Source of the DNA: Mesorhizobium sp. dw_380
GTDB taxonomy: Bacteria > Pseudomonadota > Alphaproteobacteria > Rhizobiales > Rhizobiaceae
Assembly (NCBI RefSeq): GCF_018588885.1
Contig: NZ_JAFFIW010000002.1
Span: 1-64,000 of the forward strand
Direction: 5' to 3'
Length of the DNA stretch: 64,000 bases
A model generated the notes under the pieces. It made no database searches and was not told where the DNA came from. It was given only the letters and a program-made list of their open reading frames with translations. The position numbers were made by a program, and so were the translations under genes. How positions within the stretch are numbered: position 1 is the first letter of the stretch; each line of letters begins with the position of its first letter. Positions 24,260 through 33,470 of the stretch are shown piece by piece.

Positions 24260-25153
24260 CTATGCCAGTTTCTGCTTCAGGAAAGCGATCGTCCTGCCCC
24301 AGGCGAGGTCGGCCGCCTTCTTGTCGTAACGGGCCGCCGACGTATCGTTGTTGAAGGCATGGTTGGCGCCTTCATAGACATAGGCCGTGTATTCGACATG
24401 GGCGGCATCGAGCTCCTTCTTGAAGGCGTCGATGCCGGCATTGGTGCGCTCGTCCAGCCCGGCATAGTGCAGCAGCAATGCGGCCTTGATCTTCGACACA
24501 TCGGCGGCCTTCGGCTGCATGCCGTAATAGGCGACGCTGGCGGCGAGATCGGGCGCGTTGACGGCCAGCATGTTGGCCGTGCCGCCACCCCAGCAGAAGC
24601 CGATGGCGCCGACCTTGCCGTCGCCGTCCTTGTCGGCCTTGAGGAAAGCGACGCTCGCCACGCCGTCGGCGACGGTCTGCGCCGGGTCCAGCTTGGTGAA
24701 CATGTCGCGCGCCTTGTCCTCGTCATCGGGCGTGCCGCCAAGCGGCGACAAGAAATCCGGCGCGAGCGCCGCGAACCCCTCAAGCGCTACGCGCCGGGCA
24801 ACATCGCGTATATGCGGGTTGAGCCCTCTGTTTTCATGGATGACGATGACGGTGCCGAGCTTGCCGGCCTGGTTTGCCGGCTTGACCAGATAGCCCTTCA
24901 TCTCGCCGCCGCTGCCGGGATAGGTGATGTCCTCGCCTTTCACCCGGGCATCGTTTTCAGCGACGATCGCCGCCTGTGCAGAATTGGCGGCAAGCATCGG
25001 CGCGATCGCGGCCGCCGCCGCGCCCGATCCGGCGAGCCTTGTCAGCTGTTCCATGAACCGGCGGCGGTCGAGCGTCAGATGCGTGTATTCGTCATAGGCG
25101 TCGATCATCGCCTGCGTGATGATTGGTTTGTCGGCTGTGGCGGATTTCGTCAC
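24260..25153 (-). CDS. Dienelactone hydrolase family protein with Tat-like signal
   Basis: 297 residues from a GTG start with GAGGAG 7 bp upstream. After about 30 residues comes LDRRRFMEQLTRLAG followed by a hydrophobic Ala-rich stretch ending AANSAQA, a Tat-type signal. The alpha/beta hydrolase domain has nucleophile GFCWGGGT (Cys, as in dienelactone hydrolases), Asp in AGLDERTN and His in EGANHAFNND. The predicted site is the periplasm and the substrate is unknown. It converges closely (11 bp) with the EamA gene. Confidence 0.9.
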   Translation of the reverse strand: MTKSATADKPIITQAMIDAYDEYTHLTLDRRRFMEQLTRLAGSGAAAAAIAPMLAANSAQAAIVAENDARVKGEDITYPGSGGEMKGYLVKPANQAGKLGTVIVIHENRGLNPHIRDVARRVALEGFAALAPDFLSPLGGTPDDEDKARDMFTKLDPAQTVADGVASVAFLKADKDGDGKVGAIGFCWGGGTANMLAVNAPDLAASVAYYGMQPKAADVSKIKAALLLHYAGLDERTNAGIDAFKKELDAAHVEYTAYVYEGANHAFNNDTSAARYDKKAADLAWGRTIAFLKQKLA

Positions 25154-25382
25154 GGGCGCACTCCTCGATGTCTCGCCTTGGCGTCGTTGGCCGTTCGCAA
25201 GATAGGAGCGAGCCTCGCATCGTCCAGTCACGGCACGGTGTTCGGTGCGGCGAGCCGGCGGCAATGATCACATTTTGGTCATCGGCGACAAATCTTGCTG
25301 GCTCTGCCAAGATAGTGGGGGAAACTGGCTGATCGGCCGCGCCATGGTATGGTGCGGCCTCGGCCCTGAAGGAGCGACGCTG

Positions 25383-25541
25383 ATGACCATGCCCTCACCG
25401 ATCCTGGCAACCGCCTTCGTGACAGCCATGGCCGCTATTCTGGCGCTGCGAGCGGCTATTGTCGCAGTGAGCCTGAAATCCATGGTCAAGGTTCCCAGCC
25501 AGCGCCATCCGGCAAAACACAAAAATCCAAGGTTGAGGTGA
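25383..25541 (+). CDS. Possible small membrane protein
   Basis: 52 residues: MTMPSPILATAFVTAMAAILALRAAIVAVSLKSMVKVPSQ with one predicted helix (about 7-32) and a basic tail. GGAG lies about 10 bp before the ATG, and the stop is 4 bp before the next gene, whose ribosome binding site overlaps this reading frame, suggesting coupling. No homology is recalled, so the call rests on context. Confidence 0.42.
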   Translation: MTMPSPILATAFVTAMAAILALRAAIVAVSLKSMVKVPSQRHPAKHKNPRLR

Positions 25542-25545
25542 AGTC

Positions 25546-25983
25546 ATGGACATACAGAACATTGTGAGCACCGTCTCGCAAAAGGCCGGCCTCGATCAGG
25601 CCACGACGGAAAAGGTCGTCGGCACCATTTTCTCGGTGCTCGAGCACGAGGCGGAAGGCACCAGTGCTACATCCTTCTTCGCCAAGATTCCGGGCGCCGA
25701 TGCGCTGGCGCAGAAATATGACGTCATGGCCGCCGCTCCTGCCGGCGGTGGTGGCGGCTTCCTGTCGTCGCTGCAGGGCGCACTTGGCGGCGTTCTCGGC
25801 GAAAAGGCGGGCGCGCTGGTCAACGGCCTCGCCGCGCTCAAGGCATCCGGCCTCGACATGGCGCAGATCCAGAAGGCCGGCGAAACGCTGGTCCAGCAGG
25901 CCGAAGCCGCCGCCGGCCCCGATTTGACCAACCAGGTGCTCGGCTCGGTGCCCAGCCTGAAGAGCCATTTGGGGCTTGGCTAG
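25546..25983 (+). CDS. Hypothetical protein, DUF2780-like
   Basis: 145 residues: MDIQNIVSTVSQKAGLDQATTEKVVGTIFSVLEHEAEGTSATSFFAKIPGADALAQKYD, a Gly-rich linker GGGGGFLSSLQGALGGVLGEKAG, and a helical C-terminus. The N-terminal helix set resembles DUF2267/DUF2780-type small helical proteins, but the assignment is tentative. There is no signal peptide. GAGGTGA precedes the ATG. It is followed by a palindromic repeat. Confidence 0.75.
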   Translation: MDIQNIVSTVSQKAGLDQATTEKVVGTIFSVLEHEAEGTSATSFFAKIPGADALAQKYDVMAAAPAGGGGGFLSSLQGALGGVLGEKAGALVNGLAALKASGLDMAQIQKAGETLVQQAEAAAGPDLTNQVLGSVPSLKSHLGLG

Positions 25984-26059
25984 ACGGCGGCGCCGACTGG
26001 CCGGTCGAAGGCGGAATGCTGCCCGACATTGCGACGCTATAGTGATCACGGTCGGTGCT

Positions 26060-26228
26060 GCCCCTCATCGCCCTGCCGGGCACTTCTCCCCGTATAGTGA
26101 CGGGGAGAAGGGGCTAGCCGCAACATCGGCGCCATTCTGGCAACGTTAGTGATTGGCGAAACCGGCGATACCAGCTCCTTCTCCCCGTCACTATACGGGG
26201 AGAAGATGCCGGCAGGCAGATGAGGGGC
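26060..26228. repeat. Composite palindromic repeat, copy 3
   Basis: Same boundaries and arms as copy 2, with a different 60-bp centre. It fills much of the 306-bp gap between two convergent genes (ends 25983 and 26290). Nothing else was seen in that gap. Confidence 0.92.
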
Positions 26229-26289
26229 GGCGCCGACGTTCGCGGAATCGCGTATCTGCCAGGCCACTCATCCAGCAGAACGCCTGCCC

Positions 26290-28605
26290 CTACTTCGGCA
26301 GCGCGTAGGCCATCACATAATCCCCCGGCTTGGTGCCGACCGAGCCGTGGCCGCCGGCGACGATGACCACGAACTGGCGGCCGTCGGCGACGGTATAGGT
26401 CATCGGTGTCGATTGTCCGCCGGCCGGCAGCCGCGCCCGCCAGAGCTGCTTGCCTGACGTGAGGTCATAGGCGCGCAGATAGTCGTCGACCGCGGCACCC
26501 AGGAAGGCGACGCCGCCGGCGGTGATCATCGGCCCGCCAATGCCGGGCACCCCGACCTTCAGCGGCAGCGGCAGCGGCGTCATGTCGTAGACGGTGCCGT
26601 TGCGGTGCTTGTAGGCGATCGCGCCGGTCCTGAGATCGACGCCGGCGACATAACCCCAGGGCGGCGCCTGGCAGGGAATGCCGAGCGGCGACAGGAACGG
26701 TCCCATCACCACCGCATAAGGGGCGCCCTCATTGCGGTTCAACCCCTGCTCGCTGCCCTTGGCATCACCCGGCGGCGGCACGTCCGCACGCGGGATAAGT
26801 GTGGATGTGAAGGCCAGATAGGTCGGCATGCCGAACATCACCTGCCGCACCGGGTCGACCGCCACGCCGCCCCAGTTGAAGGTGCCGAAATTGCCGGGAT
26901 AGACCAGCGATCCCTGCAGCGAGGGCGGCGTATAGCGGCCCTCGTAGCGCAGCCGGTGGAAGGAAATCCGGCACGCCAGCTGGTCGAACATGGTGAGGCC
27001 CCACATGTCGGCGTCGGTCAGCGGCTTCGGGCTAAAGGAGAGATCCGATACCGGCTGGGTCGGCGATGTGCGGTCGCCTTCGATGGCGCCGCCGGGCGCC
27101 GGCACTTCCTTGACCGCGATCACCGGTTCGCCGCTGCGCCGGTCGAGCACATAGAGGTCGCCCTGCTTGGTCGGCCCGACCAGCGCCGGCACCACGGTGC
27201 CGTCGGCCTTGGTGATGTCGATCAGGGTCGGCTGTGCCGGCACATCCATGTCCCACAAATCGTGATGCACGGTCTGCCGCACCCATTTCAACTGCCCGGT
27301 GTTGAGTTCGAGCGCGGTGATCGAGGAGGAGAATTTCTCGACATTGGCGCTGCGGCCCATGCCGAGCTGGTCCGGCGTCTGGTTGCCGAGCGGCACATAG
27401 AGCAGGCCAAGCTTCTCGTCGGCGCTCGGCGTCGACCACATGTTGGGCGAGTTGGCGGTGTAGCTCTGGCCGGGCGCAAGCGGCGTCGTCTGGTCCGGAT
27501 TGCCGGAATCCCAGTTCCACAGCAATTTGCCGGTGCTCGCATCATAGGCGCGGATGACGCCGGACGGCTCCTGCGTCGAATAATTGTCGTTGACCGCGCC
27601 GCCAACGATGATCTTGCCGCCCGCGATCAGCGGCGCCGAGGTCGAGTAATAATAGCCCGACTTCGGATACGGCATGTTGGTCAGCAGGTTGAGCGTGCCG
27701 CCCTCGGCGAAGGCGGGGCAGACCTGGCCGTTGGCGGCATCGAGCGCTATCAGGCGCGCGTCGGAGGTCGGCAGGTAGACGCGACTTGCGCAGGGCTGGC
27801 CGGCGGCGCCGGACGCATCGGCATAATAGGACACGCCGCGGCAGGTCTGGTGCTGGCGGTCCTTGTCGAGCTTGATCTTGGGATCGTAGCGCCATTTCTC
27901 CTTGCCGGTCGCCGCATCGATGGCGATGGCAAAATTGTGCGGCGTGCAGATGTAGAGCGTGTCGCCGATCTTAAGCGGCGTCACCTGATAGGTGGTCTCG
28001 CCGACGTCATCCGGCCCCTTCACGTCGCCGGTCCGGTAGGTCCAGGCGGGCTGCAGATTGGCGACATTGTCCGGCGTGATCTGGTCGAGCGGCGAATAGC
28101 GCTGGCCGAATTGCGTGCGGCCGTAGAAGTGCCATTCGCCCGCCGGTACATCGCCGCCGAGATTGGCGTTGGGGATCACCTTGTCGGTGTCGAGCGCGCC
28201 GGCGATGTCTTTCGGGTCCGTCGTCATCGAATAGCCGGCCACCGCCAGCGATGCCAGCACGGCCAGGATGAGCGGCGCGCGCGCGTCTGGCCCGGCGAGG
28301 CCCCGCCTCGCCCACGGCGTCAAAAGCCACAGCGCCATCAGCACGATGATGCCGCCGCGCGGGCCGAGTTCCCACCAGTCGAAGCCGATTTCCCAGACCG
28401 CCCAGGCCAGGGTGCCGAGCACGATCGCCGCGTAGAGCCACAGTGCCGTGGAGCGGCGCCGGTAGAGCAGCCAGGCGGTGATCAGGAAGGCCAAACCGAC
28501 GATGATGTAATACCAGCTGCCGCCGAGCGAGGCCAACCAGATACCCCCCGCGCCGACCGCCAGGCCGATGAGGAACAGGACGAGGGAGGTGATGGTGACA
28601 GCCAA
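26290..28605 (-). CDS. gcd: Membrane-bound PQQ-dependent glucose/quinoprotein dehydrogenase
   Basis: 771 residues from a TTG start at 28605 with GGAG upstream; an ATG at 28656 is an alternative giving 788. Five N-terminal membrane helices within about 130 residues are followed by an eight-bladed PQQ propeller: GGDVPAGEWHFYGRTQFGQRYSPLDQIT, HQTCRGVSYY, and VHHDLWDMDVPAQP, whose residues align with PQQ and catalytic contacts in Gcd. It oxidises an aldose, probably glucose to gluconolactone, in the periplasm and passes electrons to ubiquinone. No pqq biosynthesis genes are in the window. Length is near E. coli Gcd (796). Confidence 0.92.
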   Translation of the reverse strand: MAVTITSLVLFLIGLAVGAGGIWLASLGGSWYYIIVGLAFLITAWLLYRRRSTALWLYAAIVLGTLAWAVWEIGFDWWELGPRGGIIVLMALWLLTPWARRGLAGPDARAPLILAVLASLAVAGYSMTTDPKDIAGALDTDKVIPNANLGGDVPAGEWHFYGRTQFGQRYSPLDQITPDNVANLQPAWTYRTGDVKGPDDVGETTYQVTPLKIGDTLYICTPHNFAIAIDAATGKEKWRYDPKIKLDKDRQHQTCRGVSYYADASGAAGQPCASRVYLPTSDARLIALDAANGQVCPAFAEGGTLNLLTNMPYPKSGYYYSTSAPLIAGGKIIVGGAVNDNYSTQEPSGVIRAYDASTGKLLWNWDSGNPDQTTPLAPGQSYTANSPNMWSTPSADEKLGLLYVPLGNQTPDQLGMGRSANVEKFSSSITALELNTGQLKWVRQTVHHDLWDMDVPAQPTLIDITKADGTVVPALVGPTKQGDLYVLDRRSGEPVIAVKEVPAPGGAIEGDRTSPTQPVSDLSFSPKPLTDADMWGLTMFDQLACRISFHRLRYEGRYTPPSLQGSLVYPGNFGTFNWGGVAVDPVRQVMFGMPTYLAFTSTLIPRADVPPPGDAKGSEQGLNRNEGAPYAVVMGPFLSPLGIPCQAPPWGYVAGVDLRTGAIAYKHRNGTVYDMTPLPLPLKVGVPGIGGPMITAGGVAFLGAAVDDYLRAYDLTSGKQLWRARLPAGGQSTPMTYTVADGRQFVVIVAGGHGSVGTKPGDYVMAYALPK

Positions 28606-28862
28606 GATGATACTCCTTCGACTGCTGCGCTCGCGCGGCCAGGGGCAACCCGGCATTGCGTTGCTACCCGGAACACAACTTTCCCCTGACGATCCCGCCT
28701 GTCAAGCACGCGCCATAAGCGCAGGCAGTGATGTTTGTTCCACCGCAATTGCTGATCACGTCGACAGCAGTGCGAGCATCGGGCAGCCAAATCAGCCACT
28801 TTACCGGAACAAAACGTAGACAGTTCTGGTCTTTCCCCACCGAATCACTACATTCGGGGGCG

Positions 28863-31535
28863 ATGTCCGGCTTTTCCGAAGACATGCCCTTTTTCGATGA
28901 ACCCAATGCGCGGCCCACGGCCCCGTCGGGCATTGCCGCGCGCGCCATGGCTGCCCGCAGCGGCCAAAACAACGCGCCGGACTATCTCAGGGGCCTGAAC
29001 CCGGAACAGCGGCTGGCGGTGGAGACCACCGAAGGCCCTGTCCTGGTGCTGGCCGGCGCCGGCACCGGCAAGACGCGCGTCTTGACCACCCGCATCGCCC
29101 ACATCCTCGCCACCCACAAGGCTTGGCCCTCGGAGATCCTCGCCGTCACCTTCACCAACAAGGCCGCGCGCGAGATGAAGCAGCGCATCGCCATCCTGAT
29201 CGGCGAAGGCAATGTCGAAGGCATGCCCTGGCTCGGCACCTTCCACTCGATCGGAGTGAAGCTGCTGCGCCGTCACGCCGAGCTTGCCGGCTTGAGATCC
29301 GACTTCACCATCCTCGACACCGATGACGTCGTGCGCCTGATCAAGCAACTGATCCAGGCCGAGGGCCTGGACGACAAGCGCTGGCCGGCCAAGCAGTTCG
29401 CCCAGATGATCGACGGCTGGAAGAACAAGGGCCTCGGCCCCGCCGAAATCCCCGAGGGCGACGCACGCAGCTTCGCCAACGGCAAGGGCCGCGAACTCTA
29501 CAAGGCCTATCAGGGGCGACTGCAGACGCTGAACGCCTGCGACTTCGGCGATCTTCTGTGCCACCCGATCCGCATCTTCCGCGCCAATCCGGATGTGCTG
29601 AAAGAGTACCACAAGCGCTTCAAATACATCCTCGTCGACGAATACCAGGACACCAACACCGCGCAATACATGTGGCTGCGGCTCTTGGCACAGCGGCCTG
29701 ATGCGGGCCGCCCTTCGACCCCGACGGATCTACGATCGGCCGAAGGCCGCAAGCCCGACCGGGCGTCCGAGCTGTTGCGAGGCCCCCGCGGAGGGCCCGC
29801 GCCGGCAGGCGCGGAACAGCCCGTGAGCGAAAACAGAGTCAACATTTGCTGCGTCGGCGACGATGACCAGTCGATCTATGGCTGGCGCGGCGCCGAGGTC
29901 GACAACATCCTGCGCTTCGACAAGGATTTTCCCGGCGCCACCATCATAAGGCTGGAGCGCAACTATCGCTCGACCGCGCATATCCTTGGCGCCGCCTCGC
30001 ATCTCATCGCCCACAATGAGGGCCGCTTCGGCAAGACGCTGTTCACCGACCGCAATGAGCCCGAGGACAAAAAGGTGCATGTCCACGCCGCTTGGGATTC
30101 CGAGGAGGAAGCCCGCGCCGTCGGCGAGACCATCGAGGCCTACCAGCGCCAGAAGCATAACCTCAACGACATGGCAATTCTTGTTCGCGCGTCCTTCCAG
30201 ATGCGCGAATTCGAGGATCGCTTCGTCACCCTCGGCCTCAACTACCGCGTCATCGGCGGCCCGCGTTTCTACGAGCGCATGGAAATCCGCGATGCGCTCG
30301 CCTTCTTCCGCGTCGTCGCGCAAGGCGCCGACGACCTCGCCTTCGAGCGCATCGTCAATGTGCCGAAGCGCGGCCTGGGCGAAACCACCATCCGCCAGAT
30401 CCACGACACGGCGCGCGCGCTTCGTGCGCCGATGCTGGAAGCCGCCGCCAAACTCGCCGAAAGCGACGAGCTGAAGCCGAAGCCGCGCGCCGCACTGCGC
30501 GAAGTCGCGGCCAATTTCGAACGCTGGCAGAAGGCGCTGGAAACCACGCCGCACACCGAACTCGCCGAGACCATTCTCGAGGAGAGCGGCTACACCGACA
30601 TGTGGAAGAACGACCGCTCGGTCGAGGCCCCCGGCCGGCTGGAAAACCTGAAGGAGCTGATCCGCTCCATGGAGGAGTACGAATCGCTGCGCTCGTTCCT
30701 CGAACACGTGGCGCTGGTCATGGATGCCGAGCAGAATGCCGAACTCGACGCCGTCAACATCATGACGCTGCATTCGGCCAAGGGCCTAGAATTCGAGACG
30801 GTCTTCCTCCCCGGCTGGGAGGAAGGCCTGTTTCCGCACCAGCGCGCGCTGGACGAAGGCGGCCGTTCCGGGCTGGAGGAAGAGCGCCGCCTCGCCTATG
30901 TCGGCCTGACCCGCGCCAAGAAGAACCTGCACCTGTGGTTCGTCTCCAACCGCCGCATCCACGGCCTCTGGCAATCGACCATCCCGTCGCGCTTTCTCGA
31001 GGAACTGCCGGAAGCCCATGTCGAAGTCGCCGAAAGCGGCAACAGCTACGGCGGCTATGGCAATTCCTATGGCGGCGGCTCATTCGCCTCCGGCCGTGGT
31101 GGCCAGGGGGCAGGAAGACAGAACCCTTATGGCGCGTCGCGCTTCGACAATGTCGGCGCCAACACCGAAAAATCCGGCGCTTTCTCCAACACCTACGCGA
31201 CGCCGGGCTGGCAGCGCGCGCAGCAGAACCGCACCGAGGCGACCGATCGCAACTGGGGCACGCGCTCCGGCCACCAGGTCGAGCGCATCGGCTATGGCGA
31301 AACCGACAGCGGTTACGGCGCCGGCCGCACCTCGGTCAAGGGCCGCACCATCGACGGCGAATTGGTCGCCAAATCCGTCGCCGACAAGCCCTCACCCTTC
31401 AACGTCGGCGACCGCGTCTTCCACCAGAAATTCGGCAACGGCAACATCTCGGCCATCGAAGGCAACAAGCTGACCATCGACTTCGACAAGGCCGGCCAGA
31501 AACGCGTGCTGGACGGGTTCGTCGCGGCGGTGTGA
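28863..31535 (+). CDS. uvrD: UvrD/PcrA-type DNA helicase with an in-frame insertion
   Basis: 890 residues from MSGFSEDMPFFDEPN. The SF1A helicase motifs are in order: LAGAGTGKTRVL (I, about 64-74), VTFTNKAAREMK (Ia), VDEYQDTN (II, about 258), CCVGDDDQSIYGWRGA (III, about 329), LERNYRS (IV), MTLHSAKGLEFETVFLPGWEEGLFPH (V), and EERRLAYVGLTRAKK (VI). Between motifs II and III, about 48 residues rich in Arg, Pro and Gly (about 279-326) replace what is normally a very short link. The C-terminal Gly/Tyr/Ser-rich linker and a Tudor-like end (VGDRVFHQKFGNGNISAIEGNKLTIDFD) are usual. It acts in nucleotide excision and mismatch repair. Confidence 0.94.
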   Translation: MSGFSEDMPFFDEPNARPTAPSGIAARAMAARSGQNNAPDYLRGLNPEQRLAVETTEGPVLVLAGAGTGKTRVLTTRIAHILATHKAWPSEILAVTFTNKAAREMKQRIAILIGEGNVEGMPWLGTFHSIGVKLLRRHAELAGLRSDFTILDTDDVVRLIKQLIQAEGLDDKRWPAKQFAQMIDGWKNKGLGPAEIPEGDARSFANGKGRELYKAYQGRLQTLNACDFGDLLCHPIRIFRANPDVLKEYHKRFKYILVDEYQDTNTAQYMWLRLLAQRPDAGRPSTPTDLRSAEGRKPDRASELLRGPRGGPAPAGAEQPVSENRVNICCVGDDDQSIYGWRGAEVDNILRFDKDFPGATIIRLERNYRSTAHILGAASHLIAHNEGRFGKTLFTDRNEPEDKKVHVHAAWDSEEEARAVGETIEAYQRQKHNLNDMAILVRASFQMREFEDRFVTLGLNYRVIGGPRFYERMEIRDALAFFRVVAQGADDLAFERIVNVPKRGLGETTIRQIHDTARALRAPMLEAAAKLAESDELKPKPRAALREVAANFERWQKALETTPHTELAETILEESGYTDMWKNDRSVEAPGRLENLKELIRSMEEYESLRSFLEHVALVMDAEQNAELDAVNIMTLHSAKGLEFETVFLPGWEEGLFPHQRALDEGGRSGLEEERRLAYVGLTRAKKNLHLWFVSNRRIHGLWQSTIPSRFLEELPEAHVEVAESGNSYGGYGNSYGGGSFASGRGGQGAGRQNPYGASRFDNVGANTEKSGAFSNTYATPGWQRAQQNRTEATDRNWGTRSGHQVERIGYGETDSGYGAGRTSVKGRTIDGELVAKSVADKPSPFNVGDRVFHQKFGNGNISAIEGNKLTIDFDKAGQKRVLDGFVAAV
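29697..29840 (+). repeat. Palindrome-rich in-frame insert within uvrD
   Basis: A GC-rich segment with several inverted repeats, including GGCCCCCGCGGAGGGCC, GCGCCGGCAGGCGC and CGGCCGAAGGCCG. It encodes a peptide of the style RPSTPTDLRSAEGRKPDRAS...PVSEN between helicase motifs II and III without breaking the frame. The base pattern differs from flanking codons. It is probably an inserted palindromic element; boundaries are estimated from where UvrD homology resumes. Confidence 0.7.
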
Positions 31536-31544
31536 GCCGCCCCC

Positions 31545-32594
31545 TTACCGATACCTTGCCTGGTTCCACTTATGGCCGAGCAGCGACAGGATGATGATCA
31601 GGCCGTTGAAGAACTGGACGTAGAAGCCGCTCAGGCCCGCCGCCACCACGCCCGTCTGGATGAACGACACGGTGACCGCGCCGATCGCACCGCCAACGAC
31701 CGTGCCGATGCCGCCCCAGGTCGGCGTGCCGCCGACGAACACCGAGGCCAGCACCGGCAGGAGATAGCCGTCGCCGGCCGTCGGCCACCAGGTGAAGTTG
31801 ATCATCACCGAAAACGTGCCGGCGATCGCGGCTCCGATGCCGACGAAGACGAACACTTTCACCCGCACGCGCTTGACGTCGATGCCCATCTGCTGGGCGC
31901 TGTCGGGATTGTCGCCGACCACCTTCACCTGTGCGCCGAAGCGGTGCCTGTTATAGAGCATCGCCGATAGCACGACGAAGGCGATGGCCCAGAAGATCTG
32001 CACCGGAATGCCCAGGATCTGGCTGGAGAAGATCTTGTAGGCCGGGCTGTTGGCAAGGCCGGTCAGCGCCATCGACTTGCCTTCGTTGATGATCTGGATC
32101 AGGCCGCGCAGCAGGAAATTCATGCCGAGCGTGGCGATCAGCGACGACAGCCCGCCATAAACGACCAGGGAACCGACGAGGAAGCCGAGCAACATGCCGG
32201 TGATGACAGCCGCGGCAATGCCGAGGAACGGATCGTAGCCGGCCTGCACTACCAGGGCGAAGACCCAGGAAGCAAAACCCATCGTTGCCGGAAACGACAG
32301 GTCGATCTCGCCGCAGGTGACGACAAAGACCAGCGGCACCACGACAAACAGCGCAACGGGGAGCGTCGTCAGCACGGAACTGTAGAGATACCAGGTGGTG
32401 AACACGGTCGGGTTGGCGATCATGAACACCGCCATCATGACGATGAACACGCCGAGCGTGCCGAGCGAGGCGCGGTTGTCGAGGACGAAGCCGCGCAGCC
32501 AGTGGTCGGACGGATGCCTCCATTCCTTGCCGACGGTATCGCCGCTTGAACCGCTGAAAGGGCTTTGCAGATCGGGTTCCATGGCCTTGCTCAT
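31545..32594 (-). CDS. Sugar ABC transporter permease (CUT2 family)
   Basis: 349 residues with about nine or ten membrane helices. Characteristic CUT2/RbsC-like segments are VFVVTCGEIDLSFPATMGFASWVF, GGLSSLIATLGMNFLLRGLIQI and VKVVGDNPDSAQQMGIDVKRVRVKVFVFVGIGAAIAGTF. It overlaps the ATPase stop by 4 bp and is last in the five-gene sugar operon starting at 36526. The substrate is unknown and probably a monosaccharide or polyol. Confidence 0.92.
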   Translation of the reverse strand: MSKAMEPDLQSPFSGSSGDTVGKEWRHPSDHWLRGFVLDNRASLGTLGVFIVMMAVFMIANPTVFTTWYLYSSVLTTLPVALFVVVPLVFVVTCGEIDLSFPATMGFASWVFALVVQAGYDPFLGIAAAVITGMLLGFLVGSLVVYGGLSSLIATLGMNFLLRGLIQIINEGKSMALTGLANSPAYKIFSSQILGIPVQIFWAIAFVVLSAMLYNRHRFGAQVKVVGDNPDSAQQMGIDVKRVRVKVFVFVGIGAAIAGTFSVMINFTWWPTAGDGYLLPVLASVFVGGTPTWGGIGTVVGGAIGAVTVSFIQTGVVAAGLSGFYVQFFNGLIIILSLLGHKWNQARYR

Positions 32595-33388
32595 CGCGCT
32601 CTCTGCTCCGTTTCGCCGCCATCGTGCAGTCCGGGCAGTCCGCCCGGATGCGCCACGTCTTCCATGAAGTTGATGAGATCCTCGGCCGACTTGACCTCGC
32701 TGCGGTCGGTGGTCAGCGCCACCTTGCCGCGGTCGAGAACCACGAAGCGGTCGGCGATGTCGAAGACATGGTGGATGTTGTGGCCGATGAACAGGATCGA
32801 CCGTCCGCTCGCCCGCACCTGGCGCACGAAATGGAAGACCTTGGCGGTTTCGGTCAGCGACAGCGCCGTCGTCGGCTCGTCGAGGATGATCAGCTCGGCC
32901 TGCTTGTAGATGGCGCGCGCGATCGCCACGCCCTGGCGTTCGCCGCCCGAAAGCTGGCCGACGATCGAGTGCGGCGTGAACACTTTCGAGGTGAAGCCGA
33001 TCTCGCGCATCAGCCGGCTTGCTTCCTGGATTTCCTTTTCGACCTTCAGAAAGCCCATAAAGCCCGTGAGCTCACGGCCCATGAAGATGTTGCGCACGAT
33101 GGTCTGCTGCACGGCCAGTGCGCGGTCCTGGAACACCGTCTCGATACCGGCGTCGCGCGAGCGCGCCGCACTCCATCCGGTCACCGGCTTGCCGCGCACC
33201 AGTATGTCGCCGCTGGTCGGCCTGACGACGCCGGACAGGATCTTGATCAGCGTCGACTTGCCGGCACCATTGTCGCCGATCAGGCCGACCACCTCGCCGC
33301 GGTCGACGCTGAGATTGACGCCGCCCAGCGCATAGACCTGGCCGTAGGATTTCTTGATATCGCGCAGTTCGATGATGCGTTCGGCCAT
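32591..33388 (-). CDS. Sugar ABC transporter ATP-binding protein (single-domain CUT2)
   Basis: 265 residues from MAERIIELRDIKKSYG. Walker A is GDNGAGKST, the Q-loop is ETVFQDRALAVQQTI, the signature is LSGGERQGVAIARAI, and Walker B is LIILDEPTTALS. A single nucleotide-binding domain, unlike the double-domain RbsA, is the FrcA-type arrangement common in rhizobia. GATACG precedes the ATG and the predicted start is supported by loss of homology upstream. It energises the permease at 31545. Confidence 0.93.
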   Translation of the reverse strand: MAERIIELRDIKKSYGQVYALGGVNLSVDRGEVVGLIGDNGAGKSTLIKILSGVVRPTSGDILVRGKPVTGWSAARSRDAGIETVFQDRALAVQQTIVRNIFMGRELTGFMGFLKVEKEIQEASRLMREIGFTSKVFTPHSIVGQLSGGERQGVAIARAIYKQAELIILDEPTTALSLTETAKVFHFVRQVRASGRSILFIGHNIHHVFDIADRFVVLDRGKVALTTDRSEVKSAEDLINFMEDVAHPGGLPGLHDGGETEQRAR

Positions 33389-33470
33389 CGTATCCTCGCT
33401 TGATTTTCGTGCCGGCCTTGTCGCCAGCGGCCCCGCCGGCCGGGCTAAACCCGGCCGACGGCTTGGGAGA

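Noticed and set aside
26605..28689. Plus-strand open frame of about 690 codons opposite gcd
   Set aside because: The minus strand encodes an unmistakable PQQ dehydrogenase; the plus frame has no family features.
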